From: Prevotella sp.
GTDB lineage: Bacteria; Bacteroidota; Bacteroidia; Bacteroidales; Bacteroidaceae
Direction: 5' to 3'
NCBI GenBank assembly: GCA_015060535.1
Contig: SUYH01000008.1
Location: 112,962-176,961, forward strand
DNA: 64,000 bases
The translations under genes were made by a program, and so were the position numbers. Below, piece after piece: positions 8,996 through 17,800 of the stretch. A model generated the notes under the pieces. That model ran no database searches and was not told the origin of the DNA. It saw nothing but the letters and a program-made list of their open reading frames with translations. Within the stretch, counting starts at the first letter, position 1. Each line of letters starts with the position of its first letter.

Positions 8996-10162
8996 ATGAT
9001 GGACAAATGCAAGGCTTTCCTCGCTAAGCCTTTCTTTCACGACTATCGGACACTGTTGGGTCTTTGGCTTATACTTGGCGTTGTAGGTGCTTTGGCCAAG
9101 ATGCACGCCCACAATAATTTCCTCATCTTCCGGGGGGTGTTCTGGCATTCTTTCCAGCAGCTGCCGCTCTACGTGCCTTATCCTGCTGAGTATTGGGATG
9201 TCAACCATTACGGTCCGCTGTTCTCGCTGGTGATAGCGCCCTTTGCCGTCGTGCCCGAGTGGCTGGGCTTGCTGCTATGGTGTGTGGCTCTGTCGCTGTT
9301 CTTGTATGTCGCCATTCGGCGTTCCGACATGACGCGGTACCAGCAGCTCTTCGTCTTGTGGTTCTGTGCCCACGAGTTGTTGACGGCCCTCTTCATGCAG
9401 CAGTTCAACATTGCTATTGCTGCCATCGTGGTGCTGGCCTTTTTCCTGATTGAGAAGGAGCGCGATGCAGAGGCAGCCTTCTTCATCATTTTGGGTACCT
9501 TCGTTAAGTTATACGGCATTGTGGGCTTGGCCTTCTTTTTCTTCTCGAAGCATAAGCTGCGCTTTGTCCTCGCGCTCACCGGGTGGGGCCTCGCGCTTTT
9601 TGCGGCTCCCATGCTGATCAGCAGTCCGGAGTATATCGTGGGTCAGTATCAGGAGTGGTACCTTTGTCTGGTCGAGAAGAACGGTGAGAATCTCGATGCC
9701 TTCTCGCAGAATATCTCCGTGCTGGGTATGGCGCGTCGTATCTTCGGAATGACCGCCAGCGACCTGTGGATCATCCTGCCCGCCATGCTGATGTTCGCCA
9801 TTCCCTATCTGCGCTTCTCGCAATACAAGCATGTGGCATTCCGCCAGACGCTGCTGGCTTCGGTCTTGATGTTCGTCGTGCTGTTCTCTACGGGCAGCGA
9901 GTCGAGTGGCTATATCATTCCCTTCGTCGGTATCGTCATCTGGTATACGGCGGCTCCTTGGCAGCGCACCGGTTGCGACGTCGCCCTATTGGTGTTCGCC
10001 TTTGTGCTGAGCAGCATGTCGCCCAGCGACCTCTTCCCTGCCTATATCCGCAAGGAGTGGGTACAGCCCTATGCGCTGAAGGCCCTTCCTGTGACGCTGA
10101 TTTGGCTGAAGTTATGTTATGAAATGTACACGCGCGACTATGCAGCAAAGAGTATTCGATAA
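8996..10162 (+). CDS. GT87-like polytopic membrane glycosyltransferase (first copy)
   Basis: A 388-residue protein with about nine to eleven hydrophobic segments. The loop after the first segment has YWDVNHYGPLFS, a short acidic/His patch like the catalytic first loop of GT-C enzymes, and the family call is GT87/DUF2029. Such enzymes use polyprenyl-phosphate sugars on the outer face of the inner membrane. The gene at 10558-11754 is a clear paralogue (shared FWFCAHE or LWFCAHE, APMLISSPEY, APWQR). The small GtrA gene overlaps its 3' end, and a GtrB-like synthase lies nearby, so the set fits lipid-linked sugar addition to a surface polymer. Two adjacent ATGs (8996, 8999) are possible starts. 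Confidence 0.75.
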   Translation: MMDKCKAFLAKPFFHDYRTLLGLWLILGVVGALAKMHAHNNFLIFRGVFWHSFQQLPLYVPYPAEYWDVNHYGPLFSLVIAPFAVVPEWLGLLLWCVALSLFLYVAIRRSDMTRYQQLFVLWFCAHELLTALFMQQFNIAIAAIVVLAFFLIEKERDAEAAFFIILGTFVKLYGIVGLAFFFFSKHKLRFVLALTGWGLALFAAPMLISSPEYIVGQYQEWYLCLVEKNGENLDAFSQNISVLGMARRIFGMTASDLWIILPAMLMFAIPYLRFSQYKHVAFRQTLLASVLMFVVLFSTGSESSGYIIPFVGIVIWYTAAPWQRTGCDVALLVFAFVLSSMSPSDLFPAYIRKEWVQPYALKALPVTLIWLKLCYEMYTRDYAAKSIR

Positions 10163-10553
10163 GTCATTCCTGACCTTCATGGTGGTAGGTGTCGTCAACA
10201 CCCTGTTTGGTACGGCCATCATGTTCGTGCTCTATAATGTCTTTGGCTGCAGCTATTGGGTCAGCTCCTTCTGCGACTATTTCTTTGGCAGCATCCTCAG
10301 CTATTTCCTCAATAAGCACTTCACCTTCCACTATCAGGGTACCGACTGGCGCAGCATCATGAAGTTTGCGCTGAACATCATCATCTGCTATCTGATAGCC
10401 TATAGTCTGGCACTTCCGCTGACACGTATGGCATTGGAGAGCATGCACCTCAGCAAGGTCGTCGTCGAGAATATTGCGATGCTGGTAGGTACCGGCCTCT
10501 TTATGGTCATCAACTATGTGGGACAGAAATTCTTCGCCTTCAAGAAACACTAA
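10140..10553 (+). CDS. GtrA family membrane protein (probable polyprenyl-phosphate-sugar flippase)
   Basis: A small protein (137 residues from the ATG at 10140; 144 if the ATG at 10119 is used) with four predicted membrane segments and the GtrA pattern FMVVGVVNTLFGTAIMF at the start and FxxNKHFTFH after the second segment. GtrA proteins are thought to flip undecaprenyl-phosphate-linked sugar across the inner membrane for O-antigen or wall-polymer glycosylation. It overlaps the first GT87 gene by 23 bases and is followed after 4 bases by the second, so the three are translationally linked. Confidence 0.85.
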   Translation: MQQRVFDKSFLTFMVVGVVNTLFGTAIMFVLYNVFGCSYWVSSFCDYFFGSILSYFLNKHFTFHYQGTDWRSIMKFALNIIICYLIAYSLALPLTRMALESMHLSKVVVENIAMLVGTGLFMVINYVGQKFFAFKKH

Positions 10554-10557
10554 ACCA

Positions 10558-11754
10558 ATGGATATACAGCAGCCCCTGACGCAGGCACGTGCCTTCTTCC
10601 GTAAACCCTTTTGGAGCGATTGGCGCACCATTACGGTGATTTACGCCCTCATCCCTATTGTCATCGGACTATTAAAGTGGACGAAGAACAATGATACCTA
10701 TCAGATCTACAAGTCGGTATTCTGGAATACCATTAACCAGCTGCCACTCTACGAGTTCTACGACTACCTGAAGGGCGACTGCAACCACTACGGTGTCGTC
10801 TTCTCCTACGTCATTGCTCCCTTTGCCGTCCTGCCCGACACGTGGGGCGTGCTACTGTGGGAGTGTTTTCTGGTGGCCACTTTCTACATCGCCGTGCGCT
10901 ATATGCCGCTGCAGCGTTGGCAGAAAGTCTTTATGTTCTGGTTCTGTGCCCACGAGGTGCTGACACCCCTGTTTGTCGAGCAGTACGATTTGGCAATGGC
11001 AGCCAGCTATCTGCTCATGTTTGCCTGCATCGAGAAGAAAAAACCGGTGTGGGCGGCCTTCTTCATCGTGCTGAACATCTTCATCAAGCTCTATGGCGTG
11101 ATGGGCTTGGCTTTCTTCTTCTTCGTCGAGGACAAGAAGAAGTTCATTCTGGCCTGCTTCGGGTGGGCAGCCCTTTTCTTCGTCGCTCCGATGCTTATCA
11201 GCAGTCCCGAGTATGTGGTGCAACAGTATGTAGGATGGTATGAGTCGCTGGTGGCCAAGAATACGCAGAACCTCGCTGAGGCTTTCAATACCACCAACAC
11301 TTCGCTACTGGGCATTCCGCGTAAGATATCTGGCAATACCGAGTATAGCGACCTGTGGCTCATTATTCCCGGCATCCTGCTGTTCCTGTCACCCTATCGT
11401 CGCATCGGCCAATATCGGCATGTGGCCTTCCGCTATGCCATGCTAGCCTCCGTGACGATGTTTGTCACGCTGTTCTCCACCAGTTCCGAGAGCTATGGAT
11501 ACATCGCCCCCATGACGGGCTTCGTCATTTGGTATACCACAGCTCCTTGGCAGCGTGGCCGATGGGATTTGGTATTGCTCATCTATGCCTTCATCTTCAC
11601 CTCGCTCTGCACGAGCGATGTGTTCTTCCCCCGTTTCATCTGGAAAGAACTCATAGCACCCTATGCGCTGAAGGCCTTGCCCTCAACGATCATTTGGTTC
11701 TATCTGATATGGGAGATGAACACGAAGGACTATTCCAAGACCTCCGCGATGTGA
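10558..11754 (+). CDS. GT87-like polytopic membrane glycosyltransferase (second copy)
   Basis: A 398-residue paralogue of the protein at 8996-10162 with the same order of hydrophobic segments and shared blocks (FWFCAHE, FIKLYG or FVKLYG, APMLISSPEY, ending with PYALKALP). The first loop has GDCNHYGVVFS where the other copy has WDVNHYGPLFS, so the NHYG core is kept. An in-frame ATG at 10516 lies inside gtrA, and the start at 10558, 4 bases after the gtrA stop, aligns with the start of the first copy. Duplication suggests two acceptors or two linkages served by one flippase. Its last 25 bases overlap the convergent GtrB gene. Confidence 0.75.
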   Translation: MDIQQPLTQARAFFRKPFWSDWRTITVIYALIPIVIGLLKWTKNNDTYQIYKSVFWNTINQLPLYEFYDYLKGDCNHYGVVFSYVIAPFAVLPDTWGVLLWECFLVATFYIAVRYMPLQRWQKVFMFWFCAHEVLTPLFVEQYDLAMAASYLLMFACIEKKKPVWAAFFIVLNIFIKLYGVMGLAFFFFVEDKKKFILACFGWAALFFVAPMLISSPEYVVQQYVGWYESLVAKNTQNLAEAFNTTNTSLLGIPRKISGNTEYSDLWLIIPGILLFLSPYRRIGQYRHVAFRYAMLASVTMFVTLFSTSSESYGYIAPMTGFVIWYTTAPWQRGRWDLVLLIYAFIFTSLCTSDVFFPRFIWKELIAPYALKALPSTIIWFYLIWEMNTKDYSKTSAM

Positions 11755-12671
11755 TAGAGCGGCCGGCGCTTAGTCTCTGTATAGATCTGTCCGATGTAGG
11801 TACCCATGATGCCCATCGCGATGAGGATGAATCCACCCACTAGATAGATGGAGAGCATCAGTGATGCCCAACCTTGTACGGCAGTGCCTGCTATCAATGA
11901 ATAGACGACGTAGATGCCGATGCAGGAGGCGATGACGAGGAACAGCAGTCCGATGTTGAAGATGAGGTATAGCGGTTTCACGCTGAAGGCGGTGATGCCG
12001 TTAAGCGCCAGCTTCAGCATTTTCCGCAACGTATATTTCGACTGACCGGCAAAGCGCTCGCTGATGACGTCGTCTACCGTTGTTGTCTGCAGTCCTATCT
12101 GTGGGATGAGTCCGCGCAGGTATAGGTTGTGCTCCTTGTAGGTGGAGAGCATGTCGAGTGCCCGACGGCTCATCAGTCGGAAGTCGGCATGGTTGTAGAC
12201 ACTCTCTACGCCCATCGAGCTTTGCAACTTGTAGAAAGCCTGTGCCGACATGCGTTTCATCAGCGGGTCAGCCTGACGCGACACCTTCACGCCGTAGACG
12301 ATGTCGTTGCCCTCCTCGAAGTCTTTCACCATCTTGGGGATACACTCGATGTCGTCCTGCAGGTCGGCATCTAGCGTGATGACGGCGTCGGCCCAGTCCT
12401 TAGCCGTCATCATACCCGCCATGATGGCGTTCTGATGTCCGGCATTGCGAGCTAAGTTAATACCTTTTACAAACTTGTTCTCCGCGTGCAGCTCACGGAT
12501 AATCTGCCACGTGCGGTCGCGGCTGCCGTCGTTGACAAAGACCATCATCGAGTCTTCGCTGATGAGTCCTTCGCTGATCATACGCTCGAAGAGGGCTGTC
12601 AGCCGTTCTGCGGAGTGGCGCAGCACTTCCTCTTCATTATAACAAGGTGAAACGGTAGCTAACTTGATCAT
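11730..12671 (-). CDS. GtrB/DPM1-like polyprenyl-phosphate glycosyltransferase
   Basis: A 313-residue protein with a GT2 domain (VSPCYNEEEVL, VNDGSRDRT, LDADLQDD) followed by two C-terminal membrane segments, roughly residues 232-256 and 268-292. This is the GtrB/ArnC architecture, which moves glucose or a similar sugar from a nucleotide carrier to undecaprenyl phosphate. It is 10 bases downstream of the HIT gene and could be transcribed with greA and HIT. It faces the GtrA/GT87 genes, so the lipid-sugar synthase, flippase and transferases of one pathway are encoded together. Confidence 0.87.
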   Translation of the reverse strand: MIKLATVSPCYNEEEVLRHSAERLTALFERMISEGLISEDSMMVFVNDGSRDRTWQIIRELHAENKFVKGINLARNAGHQNAIMAGMMTAKDWADAVITLDADLQDDIECIPKMVKDFEEGNDIVYGVKVSRQADPLMKRMSAQAFYKLQSSMGVESVYNHADFRLMSRRALDMLSTYKEHNLYLRGLIPQIGLQTTTVDDVISERFAGQSKYTLRKMLKLALNGITAFSVKPLYLIFNIGLLFLVIASCIGIYVVYSLIAGTAVQGWASLMLSIYLVGGFILIAMGIMGTYIGQIYTETKRRPLYHIAEVLE

Positions 12672-12681
12672 GACGTGTCGG

Positions 12682-13074
12682 TTATACGAATTCCTGTTGT
12701 ATCTTTGCGGCTATCTCCTTGAACTCCTCCTCGCTGAGCTTCAGCTTCTCGCGACGGAAGTCGGCATCCTGCTCGGTCTGCATGGGGATAAGGTGGATGT
12801 GGGCGTGAGCCACTTCCAGTCCCAATACGACCTGAGCCACTTTCTTGCAGGGGAAGGCCTTCTTGATAGCCAGCGCTACGCGCTTGGCAAACTGCTGATA
12901 GCGTGCCAGCTCGTCGTCGTTCATGTCGAAGTAGTAGTCTACTTCGCGACGTGGAATCACCAGGGTGTGTCCCTTCACCAGCGGGTTGATGTCTAGGAAG
13001 GCATAGAACTCGTCATCGGCAGCTACCTTGTAGCTGGGAATCTCGCCTGCGGCAATCTTGCTGAATATATCCAT
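12682..13074 (-). CDS. HIT family nucleotide-binding protein
   Basis: A 130-residue protein of the histidine triad family. The triad HAHIHL (about residues 89-94) is the nucleotide-phosphate binding and catalytic motif, and the start MDIFSKIAAGEIPSYKV is typical of HinT-like hydrolases that cleave AMP-lysine or similar phosphoramidates. It lies 5 bases after greA, so the two are probably one operon. The physiological substrate is unknown. Confidence 0.9.
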   Translation of the reverse strand: MDIFSKIAAGEIPSYKVAADDEFYAFLDINPLVKGHTLVIPRREVDYYFDMNDDELARYQQFAKRVALAIKKAFPCKKVAQVVLGLEVAHAHIHLIPMQTEQDADFRREKLKLSEEEFKEIAAKIQQEFV

Positions 13075-13079
13075 ATCGT

Positions 13080-13547
13080 TTATGCTATTGAGATGTTATC
13101 GATGCGCAGTTTAATGGTGCCTCGTGGGATGGTGATCTCCACCTCGTCGCCCACCTTCTTGCCCAGCAGTCCCTGAGCGATAGGTGTCTTGATGCTGATC
13201 TTGCCGGCACGTAGGTCGGCCTCGTTCTCGCTGACGATGGTGTACGACATCTTGGTCTTCGTCGTCAGATTCGTCATCTCCACCTTGGTCAGTATCTGTA
13301 CGCTGTCGGTGCTCAGACGCGAGGTGTCTACCACCTTAGCCTCGCTGATGGTGGTCTTCAGACGGTTGATCTTGTCCTCCAGATGAGCCTGTGCCTCCTT
13401 GGCGGCATCATACTCGCTGTTCTCACTCAGGTCTCCCTTTTCACGAGCCTCTGCAATGGCTGCTGAGGCCTTCGGACGTTCTATCGCCTCCAGGCGATGC
13501 AGTTCGGCTATGAGCTTGTCGTAGCCTTCTTGTGACATATAAGCCAT
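13080..13547 (-). CDS. greA: Transcription elongation factor GreA
   Basis: A 155-residue cytoplasmic protein with the GreA layout: an N-terminal coiled-coil hairpin whose acidic tip carries GDLSENSEYDAAKE (about residues 37-50), then a C-terminal globular domain that binds RNA polymerase. It reaches into the secondary channel and triggers cleavage of backtracked RNA. Its promoter lies at 13690-13720, leaving a leader of about 135 bases with a terminator-like hairpin (13616-13659) and a repeated dyad element (13561-13613) just before the start, so expression may be controlled after initiation. Confidence 0.95.
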   Translation of the reverse strand: MAYMSQEGYDKLIAELHRLEAIERPKASAAIAEAREKGDLSENSEYDAAKEAQAHLEDKINRLKTTISEAKVVDTSRLSTDSVQILTKVEMTNLTTKTKMSYTIVSENEADLRAGKISIKTPIAQGLLGKKVGDEVEITIPRGTIKLRIDNISIA

Positions 13548-13560
13548 ATCATTTACAATT

Positions 13561-13613
13561 TTACGATTTACTAATCGACCTTGGTCGCTTTGACCTTTAG
13601 GTCTAAGAATTTA
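13561..13613 (-). repeat. Dispersed leader element, copy A (before greA)
   Basis: On the minus strand this holds two short perfect dyads, GACCT-AA-AGGTC and CGACC-AA-GGTCG, separated by AAAG, followed by an A+T-rich run reaching the start of greA. Nearly the same 50 bases occur at 19350-19406, also directly before a gene starting MAY, and a variant occurs at 46749-46790. It lies in the transcribed leader rather than the promoter. Confidence 0.75.
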
Positions 13614-13615
13614 CT

Positions 13616-13659
13616 AATAAAAAACAAAAGAATCCCGACCCTTCATTCTGTCGGAATCC
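13616..13659 (-). terminator. Terminator-like hairpin inside the greA leader
   Basis: Read on the minus strand, GGATUCCGAC-type and GUCGGGAUUC-type arms (13650-13659 and 13630-13639) pair over 10 bases with two G-U pairs and a 10-base loop. They are followed by TTTTGTTTTTTATT. The G-U pairs only work for the minus-strand RNA. It lies between the greA promoter and its start codon, so it looks like an attenuator. Confidence 0.6.
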
Positions 13660-13689
13660 CTGAATCTACTCATGTCTTGTTATCGTATG

Positions 13690-13720
13690 CAAAGGTAGCC
13701 ATTTTTTTGTTCCCACCAAA
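13690..13720 (-). promoter_or_regulatory. greA promoter
   Basis: CAAAGGTA at 13690-13697 is the minus-strand -7 box and CAAA at 13717-13720 is the upstream TTTG box, with a 19-bp spacer, which is the canonical Bacteroidetes arrangement. Transcription should start near 13683. Confidence 0.75.
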
Positions 13721-13800
13721 ATTTTCGGTCGAAAACTTTCAATTTTGGTTGATTTATGTCAAGAAAGCGTAACGCCTCGGCCACTTTTTCCTCTTTTTTG

Positions 13801-13832
13801 TTTGTTTTGTCCTTGCCAAATCTTTATCTTTG
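13801..13832 (+). promoter_or_regulatory. Promoter of a candidate small RNA
   Basis: TTTG at 13801-13804, a 20-bp spacer, and TATCTTTG at 13825-13832 form a complete Bacteroidetes promoter on the plus strand. No plus-strand gene follows; only a hairpin with a T run appears about 45 bases after the expected start site. Confidence 0.65.
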
Positions 13833-13837
13833 CAAAG

Positions 13838-13905
13838 TGTTTTTCATAGTATTAGATTTAAGGTTAACAAAAGGTTAGGGGCTCAGCGGAGCCCCATTTT
13901 TTTTT
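13838..13905 (+). ncRNA. Candidate small RNA between greA and the GH3 gene
   Basis: A transcript from the promoter at 13801-13832 would run about 65 bases and end at a strong terminator: GGGGCTC (13878-13884), loop AGCG, GAGCCCC (13889-13895), then nine T. The body contains no credible reading frame. The end overlaps the GH3 stop codon on the other strand, so the RNA would be antisense to the GH3 message end, and the hairpin may also terminate the GH3 transcript. It is a prediction from promoter and terminator only. Confidence 0.45.
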
Positions 13906-16180
13906 AATCCTTGATAGCCGTAGTCCATGTGTAGGTCTCGTCGCAGACGATGCGTGTGGTCAGCGTTCCGACGGTCAGGTCGAAGTCGCCCTCTTCCAGC
14001 GTCCATCGTCCGTCATAGCCCACGAAGGCCAAGTCGCTGGCTTTCAGCTGCAGCGTGACGGTGCGTGTCTCGCCGGGTTGCAGCTCCACCTTCTCAAACT
14101 GGCGCAGACGGCGTCCGTCGGGAGTCATCGAAGCCACCAGGTCGCTCGAGTATAGCAGCACACTCTCCTTGCCGGCCATCTTACCCGTGTTCGTCACGTC
14201 AACGCTCACCTGCAGCATGTCGTCTTTCTTGAAGTGCTGCTTATCGACCCTCAGGTTACTATATATATAAGAGGTGTAGCTCAGTCCGTAGCCAAAGCCC
14301 CATTGCTGGGTGATGCGTGCATTGTAGTCGTAGGCACCCTCCATCGTTCCTACCTCCTCGCTCTTCTTGAAGTCGTAGTTGTTCAGCGAGTTGATCTCGC
14401 TGGGATAGGTGTAGGGCAGTCGGCCTGAGAAGTTGCGCTTTCCGGCCATCAGCAGGGCCAGCGCGTCGCCACCGTAGTTACCCGGCAGCATGACGTGAAT
14501 CACCGCCTGAGCCAGAGGCACGATGTCGCTGATGATGCGCGGACGACCTTCGTTCAGCACCAGTATGATGGGCTTGCCCGTCTTGCTCAGCGCCTTCACC
14601 AGGTTACGCTGGTTCTCCGACAGCGTCAGGTCGGTCAGGTTGCCGGGTGTCTCGGTATATGAGTTCTCACCGATGCAGGCCACGATGACGTCTACCCCCT
14701 GTGCCGCACGTACGGCAGCTTCGATGTCGGGTTCGTTCTCTTCCCACCATTTCCCTTTCTCGTTGTAGGTCACCCCTTGGCAGAGCACGATATTCTGCTG
14801 GCCATACTCTTGGCAGAGTGCTTCGTAGATGGTGTTATACTGCTGGGCAAACTCGTCGGCACGGTGTCCCTGCCATGTGTAGCTCCAGCCACCGTTCAGA
14901 CAGCGCATCTGGTTAGCGTTAGGTCCCGTCACGAGTATCTTCTTGCCCTTAGGAAGGGGAAGTAATTTCTCATTTCGTAAGAGTACGATGCTCTCCACTG
15001 CACCATCCAATGCCAGCTGTGCAAACTCCTTGCCGCCGAACTTCGGATAGTCCTTCAGTCGCTGGGTGGGGTGTTTGTAGAGTCCCAGGCGCTCCTTCAT
15101 GCGGAGGATACGGCTCACGGCATCGTCGATACGGCTCATGGGCACCTTGCCTTCCTCCACCAGCTCTTTCAGCAGTACACAGGCGTCAACGTTGTAGGGC
15201 TCCATAATCATGTCGATACCCGCATTGATGGCTATCCGCAGCGCGTCCTTCTTGTCGCGGGCCACCTTTTCTCGCGTATACAGATTATTGATGTCCGCCC
15301 AGTCGGTAATCAGCACACCGTCCCATCCCGTCTGCTCTTTCGCCCAAGTGGTCAGCAGCTCGTAGTTTGCATGGACGGGCATACCATTCACCGATGCCGA
15401 GTTCACCATGATCGACATCGCTCCCTCGCGGATGGCTGCCAGGAAGGGGGCGAAGAACTTCTCCCTCAGCAGGGCGGGTGCGATATAGGCTGGTGTGCGG
15501 TCCTTTCCCGACCAGGGAGTGCTATAGCCCAGATAGTGCTTCAGCGATACGGCCACGTGCTGCTGGTCTACATGCTGAGGGTCGTTGCCCTGGAAACCGA
15601 TGGTCTGCATGCGTCCCATCTCTGCGTTCACGTAGCAGTCCTCGCCGAAGTTCTCGTAGATGCGGGGCCAGCGGGCGTCACGTCCCAGGTCTACCGTCGG
15701 ACTGAAGGTCCAGGGCACGCTGACGGCACGCGTCTCGTAGGCCGTAGCCTCTGCGCACTGTCTGGCTATCTCGCGGTTGAAGGTAGCGCCCACGTTGATG
15801 TTCTGTGGGAACAGCGTACCCCCCTGCGTGTATGTCGAGCCGTGATTCTGGTCTAGTCCGAAGACACAGGGAATCCCGATGTGCTTCATCGACGACTTCT
15901 GGATGTCGCTGATGATCTCCTCCCACTGCTGTGCCGTCGGTGCGCAGGTGTTAGGCGCGTTCAGCACCGATCCTATCTTGTATTTCCCGAACAGCGAGTC
16001 AGCCTTCGCCTTGTCAATGTGGAATACCCCCTGTGCGTCGTTCGATCCGAAGAGGTCCGTCACCAGCTGCATCATCTGTCCGATCTTCTCTTCCAGTGTC
16101 AGTTGTTTCAGCGTCTTGGCGGCCTCCATCGGGCTTACTGCCAAGATCAGCGCAATCATTGTAATAATAGTTTTCTTCAT
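13904..16180 (-). CDS. Secreted beta-glucosidase, glycoside hydrolase family 3
   Basis: A 758-residue protein with a signal peptide (cleavage near MEAA-K), the GH3 TIM-barrel domain with KHYLGY (K214, H215) and the nucleophile motif LITDWADIN (D293), the alpha/beta sandwich domain, and a fibronectin-III-like C-terminal domain. This is the BglX layout. It should release terminal glucose from cellodextrins or related beta-glucosides in the periplasm or at the surface. It starts 13 bases after the GH5 gene and is probably transcribed from that gene's promoter, so one operon supplies an endo- and an exo-acting enzyme. Confidence 0.92.
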   Translation of the reverse strand: MKKTIITMIALILAVSPMEAAKTLKQLTLEEKIGQMMQLVTDLFGSNDAQGVFHIDKAKADSLFGKYKIGSVLNAPNTCAPTAQQWEEIISDIQKSSMKHIGIPCVFGLDQNHGSTYTQGGTLFPQNINVGATFNREIARQCAEATAYETRAVSVPWTFSPTVDLGRDARWPRIYENFGEDCYVNAEMGRMQTIGFQGNDPQHVDQQHVAVSLKHYLGYSTPWSGKDRTPAYIAPALLREKFFAPFLAAIREGAMSIMVNSASVNGMPVHANYELLTTWAKEQTGWDGVLITDWADINNLYTREKVARDKKDALRIAINAGIDMIMEPYNVDACVLLKELVEEGKVPMSRIDDAVSRILRMKERLGLYKHPTQRLKDYPKFGGKEFAQLALDGAVESIVLLRNEKLLPLPKGKKILVTGPNANQMRCLNGGWSYTWQGHRADEFAQQYNTIYEALCQEYGQQNIVLCQGVTYNEKGKWWEENEPDIEAAVRAAQGVDVIVACIGENSYTETPGNLTDLTLSENQRNLVKALSKTGKPIILVLNEGRPRIISDIVPLAQAVIHVMLPGNYGGDALALLMAGKRNFSGRLPYTYPSEINSLNNYDFKKSEEVGTMEGAYDYNARITQQWGFGYGLSYTSYIYSNLRVDKQHFKKDDMLQVSVDVTNTGKMAGKESVLLYSSDLVASMTPDGRRLRQFEKVELQPGETRTVTLQLKASDLAFVGYDGRWTLEEGDFDLTVGTLTTRIVCDETYTWTTAIKD

Positions 16181-16193
16181 AAGTTATTAATGT

Positions 16194-17360
16194 TTAATCG
16201 ATAATACCTTTCAGAATCCAAGGAGCCTTCACCTTCATGCCGTTATCGCGGTCGAAGATGCCGAACTTCTCCTGTCCGTTGCCGAAAGCGTTGTTGTCCC
16301 ATACGAAGGTGGAGAATCCGCGCTTGCGGGCCTCGCTGACCAGGAATCGGCAGTAGTACGTAGCATTCTCGTGCTGCCGGTCGGCTTGTCCGTCGGTAGT
16401 ATGGTCGGTGACGCCCCATTCACCGATGACGACGCCCAGTCCCTTTGCCGACCAGGTGTCTGCTACCTTGTCGAAGAAATCCACCATCGCCTGCTCGTCC
16501 TGTTCGGGCGTCTCGCCATACTGCTTGTAGGGCTTTCCCCAGTAGTAGTTCTTGCAGAATCCGGCATAGTCCCACGGGGTGTAGTAGTGGAACTCGACGC
16601 TCATCCATTGGTTGCCGTTGCCGTCGATATCTTTGGGGATGATGAAGTCGCCATTATACAGTCCGAAGTCAGGGTTGCACACATAGGTCTGCACGATGAG
16701 ATGGCGCTTCGCGTTGTTGCCTTTCGTGGCGCGTACCGCATCAATGAAGGTCTGGTTGTACGCGTTCTGAACGGCCAGGTTCTCGGCTGTGGGCTTGCCC
16801 CAATTGTCGCGCACGTGAACCTCATTAGTCCCTGCAAAGGCCACGCGGTAGTCGTACTTAGCCAGGGCTTTGGCGATGTTGCGCCAGAGCAGCGCCAGCT
16901 TCCGGTTGTTCTCATCCTGATACTCGTAGGTGGGGCGCCCCTCCAGCCACTTGTCGTGGTGTGTGTTGATGATCACCTTCAGGTCGTTGTCCAGACACCA
17001 GCCGACGATCTCCTTCACACGGTTAAGCCATGCCTTGTCGATGGTCATGGTCTGTGGGTTGGTGATGTGACTCTGCCAGCGGACGGGGATGCGGATAGCG
17101 TTGAAACCAGCATCTTTCACGGCTTTGATAGTGCGTTTGGTCACCACGGGGTTACCCCATGCCGTTTCGGCCTTGATGCTGTTGTCGGCCATGCCGATTT
17201 CCATCGACTCACCATCCTGTCCGGGAGCCGAGCACTCCAGCTGGTTGCCCAGGTTCCATCCCACCACGTTCTTGTTCCATTCCTGCGCGGTAGGCTGTGC
17301 GTTCATACTGATACTGATCAGCATGAGCAGTAGTGTTGTAAAGATGTTCTTGAAGTTCAT
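16194..17360 (-). CDS. Secreted endoglucanase, glycoside hydrolase family 5
   Basis: A 388-residue protein from the ATG at 17360, with a signal peptide (MNFKNIFTTLLLMLISISMNAQ) and a GH5 barrel: GWNLGNQLE near residue 34, the acid/base in AGTNE (E180), and the nucleophile in VIGEWGVT (E314). GH5 enzymes of this type cut cellulose, mixed-linkage glucan or xyloglucan. Upstream in-frame starts (TTG at 17390, ATG at 17366) are possible, but the minus-strand -7 box CAAAAGTA at 17388-17395 overlaps the TTG, so it cannot be used. It leads the GH5-GH3 operon. Confidence 0.9.
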   Translation of the reverse strand: MNFKNIFTTLLLMLISISMNAQPTAQEWNKNVVGWNLGNQLECSAPGQDGESMEIGMADNSIKAETAWGNPVVTKRTIKAVKDAGFNAIRIPVRWQSHITNPQTMTIDKAWLNRVKEIVGWCLDNDLKVIINTHHDKWLEGRPTYEYQDENNRKLALLWRNIAKALAKYDYRVAFAGTNEVHVRDNWGKPTAENLAVQNAYNQTFIDAVRATKGNNAKRHLIVQTYVCNPDFGLYNGDFIIPKDIDGNGNQWMSVEFHYYTPWDYAGFCKNYYWGKPYKQYGETPEQDEQAMVDFFDKVADTWSAKGLGVVIGEWGVTDHTTDGQADRQHENATYYCRFLVSEARKRGFSTFVWDNNAFGNGQEKFGIFDRDNGMKVKAPWILKGIID

Positions 17361-17387
17361 GATCATCAAGTTTTTGTTAGTAGATTG

Positions 17388-17395
17388 CAAAAGTA
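17388..17395 (-). promoter_or_regulatory. -7 promoter box of the GH5-GH3 operon
   Basis: CAAAAGTA reads TACTTTTG on the minus strand and fits TAnnTTTG. It lies 27 bases before the ATG at 17360 and rules out the longer frame. Confidence 0.6.
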
Positions 17396-17588
17396 CAAAG
17401 AAGAATGCAAATCACCAAATATTCTGTCATCTTTCAACCAATTTTTTCGACGAATAAGCACATTAAGAAAGGTTGAACATTGCTGTCCAACCTTGATAAC
17501 CTTCTTCTCTGCTTCTTTTGCTTTTAATGTTGTGGTTGTAATAATTTTTAGCTTTATACTTTTGGCTTTGAATTTCTCTCGTTTCCCG

Positions 17589-17772
17589 ATTTTGGGCTTC
17601 TGATTTTTGCGTCCTGGGCAGGCTGCAAATTCTGCTAGGCCTAAAAATTTATTTTCGCTGCCTACGGCGCTCCGTCGTTCCTCGTCGTCGACAATGTAAA
17701 GGTAAGAAACTTTCATTGCGGTTCGAGAATCTCAAAGAAAAAACGGACTGCTACACTGTAGCAGCTGTAACA
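17589..17772. repeat. Dispersed intergenic repeat, copy 1 (about 180 bp)
   Basis: This fills most of the 440-base gap between the GH5 start and the PAP2 gene end. It matches 60045-60227 in the same orientation, sharing blocks such as ATTTTTGCG, CCTGGGCAGGC, GCAAATT, TGCCTACGG, TAAGAAACTTTC and TTGCGGTT, and both copies end at GGACTG(C/T)TACAC followed by small GTTACA-type dyads. By eye identity is about 70-80% with short gaps. The open frame across it (17366-17716, minus) has no sign of being a gene. No other feature is visible in this gap apart from the GH5 promoter box. Confidence 0.7.
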
Positions 17773-17800
17773 ATTCCGGTTGGCAAAGGTTTGCATCTCC

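Noticed and set aside
15071..15856. 261-codon frame opposite the GH3 gene
   Set aside because: Antisense shadow of a well-supported GH3 catalytic domain; composition follows from the codon use of the real gene.
16371..17333. 320-codon frame opposite the GH5 gene
   Set aside because: Antisense to GH5 with its catalytic Glu motifs; no independent evidence.
17366..17716. 116-codon minus-strand frame in the GH5-PAP2 gap
   Set aside because: It coincides with a dispersed repeat, is low in complexity and overlaps the GH5 promoter.
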